Part shown: in pieces, positions 44,257 to 55,441 of the stretch
Layout: every line of letters starts with the position of its first letter
How positions within the stretch are numbered: the stretch's first letter is position 1
DNA from: Phyllosticta citriasiana
Lineage: Eukaryota; Ascomycota; Dothideomycetes; Botryosphaeriales; Phyllostictaceae
Assembly (NCBI GenBank): GCA_038021145.1
Contig: JBBPHT010000006.1
Location: 62,001-126,000, forward strand
Reading direction: 5' to 3'
DNA: 64,000 bases
Notes under the pieces: model-generated
What the model was told of the DNA's origin: nothing
Database searches by the model: none
Seen by the model: only the letters and a program-made list of their open reading frames with translations
Position numbers and translations under genes: made by a program

Positions 44257-47200
44257 TTTTGATTGTTGCTGATTTGAGACTTGACTGATGAAATGGACAT
44301 TGTTGCTCAAATAGCCCGTACATATACCCCCGCCGTTAATATGCTTTTTGATCTGGCGACTGTATGCCGCTGCCGGTTTACCCGTGGCATTGTTTAGGTT
44401 GTGTCAGTCGAGTCTTCACGTTGTCATTGCATTTGACGGTCTGACGTCCACGACATTTGTGTCGTTCAAGAGCGGAAGAGAGAACATGCGATGTCCAGAT
44501 TGAATTCCGCCCCGTAAGCCGAATTGAGATGAGCTGACCCAAGCTGACGTTGAACTGCCGCACGCCAAAGCGGAAACTTTTGAGAGAGGGAGGAATGACC
44601 CCATCACACTTCCTAATCGAGTAGGGTAGCGGCAAGGCGCAAGTCAATTGATTTGGGACTAGAGCGGTATCATCCGCCCCGCGTGGCGACTATCCCAGTA
44701 TCCCGCCGAAAGATTTCAAACCAATGTAGTTGGGTGCTATAAGGTGACCTTCAGAGATGTCTTGGACGATGGAACGCCTTGCCGGACCGAGAAGAGTAAC
44801 GGTCCTAGATCAAGCCAATTGCCGCGTTGCTGCTGAACTTTGAAGTAGCTCGAAACTAGTCTGCGGGGTGAGAGCGCCACGACCAGGCGCCGCGGGAGGA
44901 GCGCGCTTGGCATCTCTTTGGGGTCCGAGACGGAGGGCCGGACGGGAAAGAATGCCGTAGGCAGGATTATTATCTTCTTCGTCCATCTCGTGTCGGGAGG
45001 CAGCGCGAATGTTGTTTTTCTGACTCATCTTCAGAGACCTCTCTCTGCTCTATGGTCATCTTTTGCGGGACAGAAAGACCTCAGAAGCCTGAACAGAGAG
45101 TTTCCTGTCGGCCAGAATCCATTACCTAACCGCCAAAAGGGTTCAGGACAACGGATTAGAAAGCTGGCTAGACGACCAAGGCGTACGCTTGCCATGGCAT
45201 CTTGTCTTTCATGGTCAACAGATCCGCTGGTTTCGGACGTCGATCCTGGTTGGATTTTGTCCAGCGAGTCATCTTTTCGTTCTTCGCAGACAACACCAAG
45301 AATTCTCGCCAACGTCGTCATGCCGCGCCTTCACTGTCTTTTCACCAGAACAAGCCTCACGTCTCCGCCTTCTTGATTCCATCGGACGTCTTTTTCAGTG
45401 CGCGGACATCGACTCGCACACAGAAGGCCATCTCGGATGCGTCCCGTACTCGGATGCATTCTCAAAGCGGAGAAGAGCGAGCGAGCGAGACCGATTACTT
45501 TGCACAATATGCGGTAGGCGACAGATTGAAGCGATACGGAAATCGACGCTGCTCGAAACCAAATTCTTTAAATCTTGCCTCGACTGCGTCTTTAGTCGCC
45601 GACCATCTTCATGAAAGCACAGTACTCTTTGACACGCCAATCGCGCACCAGTCTTGCTCTGACTTGAGAAGCACACAGGTGCAGTAGTCGTATGCATCAT
45701 AGCCAAGGCATGCAATCAAGACGTCCCGTCACCTCGGCGTTGACGGGTCGCATCCGCGTCTCGTTTGTGTTTGGCGCAACTCAACGAACGCAATCCGGAT
45801 GCAGGGTGCCGCTTAACCTCTGTCACTACCATGCCGCTGCCGAGGCCCGTCGTTGCCATCAGTGTTGGCGCTTGTTCGAGCGGTAGCGTGGTGTTGGAGA
45901 CGGTGAGATTGGTCAGCTTAATGCCAAGCAAAACGGTCCGCTTCGTGGACGGCATCAAAAAATGATTCCGGCGACGCCGTAGCGATTGCACTCTTTTGAG
46001 TACTTTGCGTCGGTGTCGAAGTGCATGATCATAACTCGGACCTTGTCTTGATGACTTTGCTCTTGCTGTCCGTGTGGGAAATTGAGAGGTAACCTTTTCT
46101 CGGCTTAACTTGAGGAAGCCTCTTGCTGCACAGTTCCCCATCTGGAGCTACATGCATCATCTCAGGGGGAACACTGATCTGTAGCCCCCTTGATTCTGAG
46201 CGCGCAGAGGCCGGCAATGACAAAGCAGATATAGAAAAATGAATAGCGGGGTAATGAACAGAGGTGTCCAGGATATGGGTTGAAAAGAGGATGAACGTTG
46301 GAGCACTGTCTCTTGGCTTACCAATCTCCCGAAGAAGTCGGCAAATTTCAAGAGTCCCTGTGCGTAGCTTCTATGGGTGAAGTGATCACCCAGGACTTTG
46401 AGAGTGATTTTCGAGGTCGAAGCAAGTGCATTAATGTACTTGGACAGAACAGATGCAAGCGAGATGTCAGCAAAAGGCGGAGCAGGCGAGACAGACGATC
46501 AGGAGAATCATCTGGGGATGTGAGATCAGCGGCGGCTCAAGGAGAGAATTCTGGAGCTGGCTGTCTTGTCGTTGACTGCCACGTGGTGAAAGCCTTGGTG
46601 CAAAAATAGCTCGAGCGGAAAGTATGAATGTCGAAATGAAATTTGTGATAGGTTGGACTTTGAGATGTTTTCATAACTGTTCCCTCGGGAGTTGAACGAT
46701 CCGCCGCGGTAGGGAGAGACGAGGCTTGGTAGGAGTTGCAGGGACACCACGTGGTAGAGCAACGGACCGCAGCGCAACCATAGATTCGAAATAGACTTTG
46801 ATGAAGTATCGAGCTGCACTCCAGGTTGCCGATTTGGGAGTCGGTCCAAGCGGGCGTGCTGAAGTTGTCAAGCGAGATGATGGGCATCCGGGGGAACCGA
46901 GGCGCTTGGGGACGCGCGACACGAAGCTCGCGGTGCCCATCTGGGTCTATTCTCCAGGACGGACATGTAGAGCTGGTCAGATCAAGAGACGGTGTTCTCG
47001 TGGTAAGAGTTACAGCCCAACAGGGCCTCTTAGTCGATTCCATTGCAATTGTAAGCTCAAAGCAAAAGCAACAAACACCATGGCGTCTCCTTTCTGACCG
47101 TGCGCCGGTGCTACTCATGACCAGACCAAAAGACCGAGCGGCGCACACGAGCGCCGTGAATGAGTAGGAAAACCACGTGGGAGAAGCGTTTGGCAGACGC

Positions 47201-48536
47201 ACGTTCTCCTAGGAGATTTGCGTACTCTGTCAAACACGATGGGCGAATTGATGCCGTTGGCTGTTTTTTGACAAACTGTATTTTGGATGGTGTTCCTGCA
47301 CAAAGCCGTCATCTCAATCGCGTGGCGTCATGGATCCCCATGTGTGTTGTCGCCGATCTGCGCAACGAGGTTCCATCCTCTCGGTGTGACGAATTTTATG
47401 CTTTGGCAGTGGGAACTGGTCAAGGCCGATTGACTAGATTGGGGCCGGAGCTCGGATTGTTACGAGATGTGGTAGCGAAGCTGCTTTGCGGCACAACTTA
47501 ACAGCAAAATGATGGCGTCCCCCGGTCCCAAGCTGATCGTTGGTCGCTGGTCGTCTCGGATCTTCCGGCTGGCGCTTTCAAGGCTGAGGATGTATACGAG
47601 ACCCTGGGGATGCGCGGCCGTAGGGTCGAGGGAGAAAGACCGAGAGACGAGTCAGGGAGCGGGGATAGAGGCAGCGCGAGATGTCTGCTCTGGCATTCGA
47701 GGCTGACGTTGCCACGACATTGATTCCTGGTTGGATGGGACCGAGTTGGGAGCGGACGAGTGCTTGTTGTTGTTTGCGTTGACGTCAAAAGATTTTCTCG
47801 CACAGCCGGCCACGACTTGCACTCATCAACCTCTCCATCACCATCTTCAGCTCTTGGGACGCACGACCAGGTCCACCGACGCGGATCCCCGAGTCGTCAA
47901 AGGGAAAGCCTGAGGTCCATCACGTCCCTCCGCTCAACCACTGGGCGCCGCTAACCTTTTGTCAAATCACGCACGCAGGGCCTCCCGTATTGGGAGAGAC
48001 TGGACGATTCCATGTCCGCCACCATTCCATCTGGCCTCTCCTCTATAGGAATATACTTTTGCAATTTTTTACTTCCACCATTTCACGCCATGTCCAACTG
48101 CTTCCAACAACACCAAAGCCCGACGTTCGAGTACATGTCGAGCGCTTGCGCGTCCACGTGCCTCTTTGACCCCAAATGGTGGCCATGATGGACAGATCCC
48201 CCATTGCTAGGGTTCTTCGCATCAATCTGGTCAAAGTCACGTCTCCACATGTTCAACAACCGAGCGTCCGTTCTATTGGGCTTCGTTTGCTGAGAACCCC
48301 TGCTACCCATCCTTGAGATGCTGCCATTGGCGTTGGCCTTTTAGGCGGGCGCTGCTCTCTCTTGCTCCATTCGTGGCGTGTCTCCGTTGCCTCTCTTCCG
48401 CTTTCCAGTAACTCTTTTCCGCTCTAATTCTCGTCTCCACATCTCTTCCACAGATTGACGGCTCGGCCTGAACTAGGCCCATTTTAAAGCCCCGGCACTC
48501 CGCTGCCGCACTGCTGTTCTGCACCACACCGACTAA
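44257..48536. other. 4.3-kb region without a supported gene
   Basis: Several ORFs of 60-220 codons occur on both strands, often overlapping in different frames; none has a recognised motif. The minus frame around 46157-46480 (including FADFFGRL followed by a possible GTAAGC donor) could be a spliced gene or an old remnant. The short minus ORF at 44810-45028 is listed separately. Confidence 0.4.
44810..45028 (-). CDS. Doubtful small ORF, 72 residues
   Basis: ATG at 45026-45028, starting MSQKNNIRAASRHEMDEEDN, then a Pro/Arg-rich segment. There is no recognised domain. It may be a short real protein, part of a spliced gene or chance. Confidence 0.2.
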   Translation of the reverse strand: MSQKNNIRAASRHEMDEEDNNPAYGILSRPALRLGPQRDAKRAPPAAPGRGALTPQTSFELLQSSAATRQLA

Positions 48537-50294
48537 ATGGGCTGGAATGCGGAGCACCAGGTGCTGGTCGAAGGCATCATCGAATGGATGATTGCCTTCG
48601 TATTCTTTGTGGGCAGACTGTACGGATTTTGCTCCCTTTGACGGACGCTTCTAACCAGTTCCAGATGGTCCCGGGTCATTACTACTGGCAGTTTCAAGCG
48701 GTTTGCATGTACGTTTGCAGTCTTGTTTTTTCTTTCTTTTTTTTTCGTTGCATAATGGCTAATTCAACAAAGTGGATGACTATGTCATGATTGTCACCTT
48801 TGCTTGGTACTCTGCCCTGTTGGTACTGTTGAAGATTACGGCTCAGCACGGAAGCAACCTCGTGCCGGACAGCGAAGTCGCTCGCCTGCTGGCGGACCCT
48901 CTAGAAGTTAAAGACCGCATCTTTGGCTCCAAACTCACCATTGTCATCGAGCAATGCATGGTACACACGCAATGGGGGAGCAAAGGTACCCGGATCGCCT
49001 CGCCCCTTTTGTGCCACCACTGACGATTCGTAGCCAGCCTACTCATCCTTTACCACCGCATGACTCGAGGCCTCCGTGAAAACATCTTCACCAAAGTCAC
49101 CGCCGGCTACATTCTCTTCTCTTACCTCTTCATCCAAATCACCTTCTTCGCCGCCTGGTGCCGACCCTTTAGCCAATACTGGGCTTTTCCGGCCAAGAAC
49201 CCGCAATGCGTCAACTACAACAACTATCTCATCACGATCCTCGTCTTCAACGTCACTTCGGACCTGCTGCTCGTCGCCATACCGATTCCGCTCATCTGGC
49301 GAGCTCGCATGGAGCGCGGCAAAAAGGCCATGTTCTACGCGGTTTTCAGTCTGGGAATCTTCAACATCATCGCCGCTGTGCTCAACAAGGCTTTCAACTG
49401 GATATTGCCAGGGGTACCGGTGTACATTATATGGTATGTCCGGGAGAGCAGCACGTGCATCTACGTCGCCAACGCGACATGCTGCTGGCCGTAAGTGTTA
49501 TCGTTCACCCACAACTTCAACATTTCGCTGACGACAGCAGGCTCTTCCGCCGCTGTTTGACTTTCCTCGGCTGCTCGCACTACTGGACCTCATCTCACGC
49601 CGACTCGACGCCGCACGCTCGCAAGCCGGACCCAAACATCGACTTCGACGACTCCAACGTGCCGCGCTCCACGCGCATGCCTCCGCATGTCCGCTCCTCC
49701 ACGGGGGGCGGCGGCTCTCGCAACTCGACCCGCCTCTCGCGCACCATGCGCTCCTTCAAGGACAAGACGCTGCACAACCTAACGTCCATCTCCGTCGCGA
49801 GCCCTTCGGAAGAGCGCATCTGCGGGATCGACGACGGAAGCGAGAACGGCGACCGCCCCGTGCCGCTGGAGATATGGCGGCATGTTGAGTATGAGATTGA
49901 CCCGGGGGCTTCGGGGATGGCGACGACGACAACCACTACTACGACGGCAACGACGGCGAGCAAGGTGGCTGTGGGACCGACGACGGCGCCGCAGCAGTAT
50001 CAGCAGCAGCGACAGGGCGGCGTCGGCATGGCGGTGAGCAGCGGCGACGAGGAGGCCGTGGTCGGGCTCGAGTTTAAAGAGCCGCCGTACTACAAGGAGC
50101 CGCCACTGTATCTGGGCGACATGGGCGGGTGGTCGGAGACGTGGGTCGAGACGGCGGCGCCAAAAACACAGAGCAAGAAGAAGGGTGGTGGCGGCGAGCG
50201 GGACCAGCGGCAGGGAAACGAATCCAAGTTCGGCGGCTCCGTGTCGACGTGGTTGAGTCGCAGTCGCAGTCGCAGTCGGTCGGGAAGTGGGTGA
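48537..50294 (+). CDS. SAT4/rhodopsin-domain integral membrane protein
   Basis: Five exons (48537-48619, 48665-48708, 48773-48985, 49034-49490, 49541-50294) splice in frame to 516 residues. The second exon is only 44 nt; it is needed to make the family's RFALDDYVMIVT segment, a hallmark of fungal rhodopsin-domain (SAT4-like) proteins. The other landmarks are ARVER-like hydrophobic helices, FFAAWCRPFSQYW, QCVNYNNYLI, NVTSDLLLVAIPIPLIWR and FSLGIFNIIAAVLNKAFN. Seven transmembrane helices are expected, with a 160-residue cytoplasmic tail carrying Thr-rich, QQ and SRSRSRSRSGSG stretches. Members include Pth11-like receptors, but this one has no visible CFEM domain. The third exon acceptor is AAG rather than CAG. 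Function unknown; plasma-membrane sensing is possible. Confidence 0.82.
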
Positions 50295-51647
50295 AGAGAG
50301 GAGGATAATGTGTTTGTGTGTGGGAGAGGAGATGGGACAGGGAGGCTAAAAGCGCTGCTTTCTGTTTTTGACGATGGGCATGAAATGAGATACGATACCC
50401 CCGGATCGCATTGCACTGCATATATAGATAGATTTAGAGATAGAGGGAGCGCAATGTACACGAAGCATCTGTTTTGACTTGGTATTGGATTCGTAAAAGC
50501 ATCGCGACGGGAGTCTTTACTACCTGAGAACTTCATCAATGGGACCGTGGTGCCCCTGGATCGCAAAACACTTCTCCCTCCTCATCTTTTATCAGCGAGA
50601 GAGTCTGTAGCTAATCACCTATCCTCTCCAACTCATTCCAGCCTCTCAAGCAATCAGCCTAACAAACCACCTCACAGCCGCCTGCCCCTACCTAACCACA
50701 TCCAAAGAGATGACATCCCTTCCTCCTATAGCCCTCCACCTGAATATTCCATCTCTCCAGCTACATCACCATGTAAACGACATCTCATCTCGTCTCGTCT
50801 CGCTTCGCGTCCGCGTCCCTCTTCCACAGTAACATATTTTTCCTTTCTTTTTCCTCCACGCTCGCCGACGGCGGCTCAAGGACATCCATCGCCCCTCTCG
50901 TAATCATCTGCAAAAGAGAGAAAGATGCAGCGCATGAAGAAGCAGGCATCTGTTTCTATGCAAGGAACCAGTCCTCGCTACCACCTAGCCAGTTTGCCGG
51001 CCAGCCAGTCAGTCAGTTCCACAATACAAGATCAAGTGCGTACGCCAGCAGCATGAATGATGCGGAGCAAGACGACCTCTCGCAGACGACACAATCTCCG
51101 TTCCAGTGTGTACTGTACGCGTGGAAAAACGCTACAGCCAATCACCCACCACCGTCACCCATCATTTTATCTTGTCCTCGCGCTGTCCCCTGAACAGGCC
51201 CGTCACTGCAGCCTAGCCAAGCAGACCAGGGTGCCGGTCTAGTCTGGTCTGGTCTGCGGCAAAGCAAAGCGAAGGGAAAACAGGAAAGGGGAAGGAGGAG
51301 TGAAAGCATGAGGACGCGCGCGTGCTACATGCATGCGTGCATGCGTGCATGCGTGGAAAATTCCATGTCACGAATCCTTCCATGCAGGGGCGCCGCGCAA
51401 GCAAGGGGAGCGAGCGGATTCCAGCTTTTTGGACTCCGATTGGAGCGGTTTCGCCGGTTTTATTTTTGGGGCCGTTCGCCTGCTGGCTGGCTGGCTGGCT
51501 GGCTGGCGAGGTCGGCGAAATGCGTGGTTGAAGTCTTCGACAACGTGGAAGAACTTCTTCATGGCCAAAAGAGTGGCCTGGTCAAAGGAGGGGAGCAAAA
51601 GATTCGCATGGAGTGGATGGTGGGTTCTCGAAGTGCAAAAGGATGTT
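50295..51647. other. Intergenic region, no gene recognised
   Basis: 1.35 kb with no convincing ORF. It contains a gcatgcgt repeat at about 51330-51355 and (CTGG)n at about 51482-51507. Confidence 0.45.
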
Positions 51648-51737
51648 TGCTCCCACTCAGATTCGAACTGAGGACCTCGGCATCACCGACGAAGATGTCT
51701 TACTAGTGCCGCGCTCTACCAACTGAGCCATAGGAGC
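51648..51737 (-). tRNA. tRNA-Thr(AGT) with a 17-nt intron
   Basis: The minus strand folds into a complete cloverleaf. Acceptor GCTCCTA pairs with TGGGAGC; the D arm is GCTC-AGTTGGTA-GAGC; the anticodon stem CGGCA pairs with TGCCG; the T arm is CTCAG-TTCGAAT-CTGAG; the discriminator is A (51648). The anticodon AGT is at 51704-51702. A 17-nt intron (51700-51684) sits after nucleotide 37, the standard place in eukaryotic tRNAs. The mature length is 73 nt. The A and B box promoter elements are internal. Confidence 0.95.
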
Positions 51738-52023
51738 TACAATTTGCAAAACGACCGAGATTAGCCATTATTCACTCGATTTAAAATATGGTAAAGAAAC
51801 GAATGGACAAAGGTCCCGAGTGTCGAGTGGAGCGTATTTATTAGAAAAGTTTCAAAGAGCAGCTATCAATTTGAAGGCGGAAAAATTTTGATTGGTAGAA
51901 AGTTTCCGCAACTAAAGTTCACCCGACCATGTATGAGATCTTACCTTAGTAGGTTAGTTCAATGCCTTAGGCAAATTTAATACCTCAGGCACTTGATCAT
52001 ACCACACCACCATAAACACTGCA

Positions 52024-52366
52024 GTAAATGCTGCTGCAAATACTGCTGCGAATACTGCTGTGAATACTGCTGCGAGTACCGCTGCGAGCACTGCTGCGAA
52101 TACTGCTGTGAGTACCGCTGCGAGTACTGCTGCGAATACTGCTGCGAGTACCGCTGCGAGTACTGCTGCGAATACCGCTGCGAATACTGCTGCGAATACT
52201 GCTGCGAGTACCGCTGCGAGTACCGCTGCGAGTACTGCTGCGAGTACCGCTGCGAGTACCGCTGCGAGTACTGCTGCGAATACTGCTGCGAATACCGCTG
52301 CGAATACTGCTGCGAGTACTGCTGCAAATACTACTGCGAATACTGCTGCGAATACTGCTGCGAATA
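52024..52366. repeat. 12-bp minisatellite, about 28 units
   Basis: Units of the form TAC(T/C)GCTGC(G/A)A(A/G) run uninterrupted for about 340 bp. Variation is restricted to three positions, and the order of variants (TAC/TAT, CGC/TGC, GAA/GAG) is patchy, as expected from unequal crossover. No stop codon occurs in several frames, hence long repeat ORFs on both strands. Confidence 0.95.
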
Positions 52367-52690
52367 CGTCCTGGACGCTCCCACTCTCCTCGCTGCGCTG
52401 GATGCCCTAAAGGGAGGGTAGGCACGAGTAGTGGCCCGAGCCTTCAGACTATTTTTCCAGACCTAGTATTCCTTCAATTGCGCTCCGATCCACAAGTGAC
52501 TGGCCTGGAGATCTCGTCGAACGGCCAGACAGCTCAAGTTAAAGGAACAGCGCTTGCGATCGCCGAAAATAGATCTTTGCGACGGCGGAGGTTGTTGGAC
52601 GGTGTCTTGGATTCATTTAGGGGCTGGTAATCGTTGTGAATGGCAGTCCAATCAACTGTGAACTTGAATTGAAGCGAGGGGGATGCGAAG

Positions 52691-53092
52691 CTAATCTAAC
52701 AGACGGAGTGTACTCTGAGTGGCTCGCGTTTGATTTGAGCTTGATGGCCCAATGATCGTCCCCGAAAATGGGCGAAGAATCAGGCACAATCTGGTAGAAG
52801 GCGGTCTCAGTTTTGACGCTTTCAACGCATCATAACCGAGATCCTGAGTGCAAGTGTTTGAGAGAATTAAAGGGTCGTTCTCAGAGGAGACGATCGAAGA
52901 TGGGAAGTTTTCGTACGTCTTGTGGGTATCGACGTGCGAGCATCCGACCGTCTCTTCGCAGAATCCAAGCTCGACGGTGACATTGCTCTGCCCCAAGTTG
53001 CGGTAGGTGTGCGGAGGCTCCTGCTCACCCCGGAAATTCCAATCCCGGACACTGTATACAACACGTCTCTTATCGCAGTTAGTGAGGACCAA
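52691..53092 (-). CDS. Doubtful ORF, 133 residues
   Basis: Open minus-strand frame starting at 53092, with segments such as NVTVELGFCEETVGCSHVD that look protein-like, but no family or signal peptide is recognised. It may be part of a spliced gene whose other exons are not apparent, or chance. Confidence 0.2.
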   Translation of the reverse strand: MVLTNCDKRRVVYSVRDWNFRGEQEPPHTYRNLGQSNVTVELGFCEETVGCSHVDTHKTYENFPSSIVSSENDPLILSNTCTQDLGYDALKASKLRPPSTRLCLILRPFSGTIIGPSSSNQTRATQSTLRLLD

Positions 53093-53308
53093 AAAGTGAT
53101 CAATGGCAACGTTGAGTATTGTAAACTTGCGGACACGTCAGGGCGAATATCCGAAAGGAAACGGCAATGTGAACGCCAGCCAGTCGATGATTTGATTTTG
53201 CTCGCTGAATTGCTCGTCTCGCGACAGCGGATCTTGCCTCGCAGGTTCAAGTCGATGTATACACCCAGCGCCCAAGTCTCGCTCCATACTCCGTCAAAAG
53301 CCATCTCT

Positions 53309-53843
53309 TTATTTCTCCCAGGCAGGATGAACGGTGTTCGGGGTAGCCGCAAAGGTCGGCTGGATAAAGCTGCACAAAGTTTAGTTTCTCTCTTTCAATC
53401 ACTGCAGGAAACATACCGGTCAGAGTGGTAGACCTTGATTTCCTTGCCCAACAGCTCCTTCTCGCGCGCCTTCTCGGCATAGTGCCGCCTCACCATGTCG
53501 CGGTCGGCCTCGGCCTGCAGCACCGGCATCAAGTGGATGCGGGCCCACATCTTCTCGCGCGCAAGCTCACTGCAACAAGAGCATTAGCCAGCCATCAAAG
53601 ACGAAAAACAGATCACGATTTCCGCGCCAGTCAAGTGTCAATGCATGCTCCCAAACCTCTCCACACGTAAATTGTAGGCCCTTACTTTTTCTCCCTAATA
53701 CCCTGGCCCATCCGGTACCATCCATAGCCCATGGCGATGCCGACGCCGAGCAGATACCAGCGAGTAGCGAATGGGCGGGCGGGTATGTTGCGCTTGTATT
53801 GGACCTGCTCATAGCCGCCCTTGGGAGGCAAGTCCTGAGGCAT
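53309..53843 (-). CDS. Complex I subunit GRIM-19 (NDUFA13 homologue)
   Basis: Three exons (53843-53686, 53569-53417, 53369-53309) give 123 residues, the fungal norm. The N-terminus MPQDLPPKGGYEQVQYKRN followed by IPARPF and one membrane helix (about 27-46) is diagnostic of the GRIM-19 family; the matrix part has ELAREKMWARIHLMP and AEADRDMVRRHY. The last exon codes for FIQPTF...HPAWEK. It is an accessory subunit of NADH:ubiquinone oxidoreductase in the mitochondrial inner membrane. It has no cleavable presequence, as known for the family. It shares a 287-bp divergent region with TRM10. Confidence 0.94.
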
Positions 53844-54130
53844 TGGAGCCGATGAGGAGAGGGTACGTGTGCCCTTGGAATGAGGTGGATGAAAGAGCGG
53901 CTTCGTCGCCTGTGGGAGAGGTGTGGTGGTGGATGATGATGTGGAGAGAAGAGGGACGTGGGGATGATGTCCGTGGGCTGAGTGCGAGCGCTGTGAGAGG
54001 TCGCCGGGCAGGAGCGGTGGATGCCGGGGTTCCTGGAGACCGGGGTGTGGAGGTCCGCGGTTCAGCCGGCCGGTCTCTTGATTTTTTGACAGCTCCACCC
54101 TCACACCTTCACCAACCTATACTGGCAACA
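53844..54130. promoter_or_regulatory. Divergent promoter between GRIM-19 and TRM10
   Basis: 287 bp between two start codons, probably a shared promoter. Long frames cross it on both strands, but the upstream extensions of either gene lack family similarity. Confidence 0.5.
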
Positions 54131-55441
54131 ATGGCAGACGACGAGAGACCCAGCAAGATGCAAAAGAGGGAGCACGACTCCCCCGAAGGCGAGGCCACAT
54201 TCGCTCCCTCCGAGCAGCATGAACCTAGCATCGAAGCGCATCAACCTGAGATGGACGTCGACGAGCAGCCAGCAGAAGAGACCAACGACGCCTCCAACGC
54301 GAACCCCTCCAAGCCAGGCCCACCGCCAGGCATGACCAAATCAGCCTGGAAGAAGCTGCGACGGCAACAAGAATGGGAAGCAGGGCGCGAGCAGCGCAAA
54401 GTAGTGCGGAAAGAAAAGGCCAAGGTACGCAAGCAGCGAAAGCGCGACGAATACGCAGCGCAGCGCGCCAATGGAGACGCAGAAGGCGCAGAAGGAGCAG
54501 CACCGCCGCGTCCACACCCTCACAAGAAGGAGCGGCAGGCGCTGGAAAAGGTGCGCAACCAGCGCGCGACGCAGGTCCCCGTGACGTTCGTCTTTGACTG
54601 CAGCTTCGACGACTTGATGATGGACAAGGAGCTCAAGTCGCTGGGGCAGCAGATCACGCGTGCGTATTCGGATAATCGCAGCGCCCCGTATCGCGCACAC
54701 CTGGCCGTGTCGAGTTTTGGCGGGAAGCTGAAGGAACGCTTCGACGGGACACTAGCTGGACATTACAAGGCATGGAAGGGGTTTCGCGTGTGTGAGGAAG
54801 ACTATGTGGAGGTGGGAGAACAAGCAAAGCAATGGATGGCGGATCCCAAGACGGGCGGAGTGGTCAAGGGCGCGCTGAAAGAGACGGCACGGCCAAAGAC
54901 CGCGGACGATAACAGCGGCGAGAATAAGGAAGACGCAGACGACCGCGACGCCCTCATCTCCCAAGGCGAAACCATCTACCTCTCGTCCGAAGGCACCGAG
55001 ACGCTTCACACGCTCAAGCCGTACCACACCTACGTCATAGGCGGGCTGGTTGACAAGAACCGCTACAAGGGCATATGCCACAAGCGGGCGACGGAGCGCG
55101 GCATCAAGACGGCCAAGCTGCCCATAGGCGAGTTTCTGCAGATGAACAGTCGCGCCGTGCTCGCCACCAATCACGTCAGCGAGATTATGCTGCGGTGGCT
55201 CGAGTGCGGCGATTGGGGCGAGGCGTTTATGAAGGTCATTCCCAAGCGCAAGGGCGGGCAGTTGCGGAGCACTGGCGAGGAGGAGGATGGGGAGGGAGAT
55301 GGAGAGGGTGAGGCGGAGGCGGACGCTGAGACTGGCTCGGAGGCGAAAGAGAAGGCGGAGGATTTGCCCGTGATGGAAGAGAAGGGCGATGCTGCTGCGG
55401 CTGTAGCTACAAAAGATGTCGAAACGGCACAGCACAGCTGA
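54131..55441 (+). CDS. TRM10: tRNA (guanine-9-N1)-methyltransferase
   Basis: Intronless gene of 436 codons starting at 54131 (MADDERPSKMQKREHD). It is a SPOUT-class methyltransferase that makes m1G at position 9 of tRNAs with SAM. The N-terminal 110 residues are charged, with a Lys/Arg-rich helix (SAWKKLRRQQEWEAGREQRK). The core has VTFVFDCSFDDLMMDKELKS, IYLSSEGTETL, YVIGGLVDKNRYKGICHKRA, LPIGEFLQM and the knot segment RAVLATNHVSEIMLRWLE. An acidic insertion in the core (about 245-275) and a Glu/Gly/Ala-rich C-terminal tail (about 375-436) are low complexity. The frame is open upstream of 54131 but that part lacks similarity to the family, so the ATG at 54131 is chosen. Confidence 0.95.
   Translation: MADDERPSKMQKREHDSPEGEATFAPSEQHEPSIEAHQPEMDVDEQPAEETNDASNANPSKPGPPPGMTKSAWKKLRRQQEWEAGREQRKVVRKEKAKVRKQRKRDEYAAQRANGDAEGAEGAAPPRPHPHKKERQALEKVRNQRATQVPVTFVFDCSFDDLMMDKELKSLGQQITRAYSDNRSAPYRAHLAVSSFGGKLKERFDGTLAGHYKAWKGFRVCEEDYVEVGEQAKQWMADPKTGGVVKGALKETARPKTADDNSGENKEDADDRDALISQGETIYLSSEGTETLHTLKPYHTYVIGGLVDKNRYKGICHKRATERGIKTAKLPIGEFLQMNSRAVLATNHVSEIMLRWLECGDWGEAFMKVIPKRKGGQLRSTGEEEDGEGDGEGEAEADAETGSEAKEKAEDLPVMEEKGDAAAAVATKDVETAQHS

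Larger units (their letters stand above)
51738..53308. other. Region between tRNA and GRIM-19, mostly repeat and unassigned
   Basis: Contains the 12-bp minisatellite and an unassigned minus-strand ORF at 52691-53092. The segment 51760-52010 is more AT-rich than the surroundings. Confidence 0.4.

Noticed and set aside
44257..48536. Degenerate transposon in the gene-free region
   Set aside because: No terminal repeats, reverse transcriptase or transposase motifs, and no strong AT shift as expected from repeat-induced point mutation.
51993..52425. ORFs of about 140 codons on both strands across the 12-bp array
   Set aside because: Pure translations of the minisatellite in several frames; no start context, no flanking coding sequence.
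52867..53352. 161-codon minus ORF starting inside the last exon of GRIM-19
   Set aside because: Its first residues are the GRIM-19 tail read in another frame; no independent evidence.
53771..54130. N-terminal extension of the TRM10 frame
   Set aside because: The frame is open across the divergent promoter and the GRIM-19 first exon, but this part has no family similarity; the ATG at 54131 gives a normal start.
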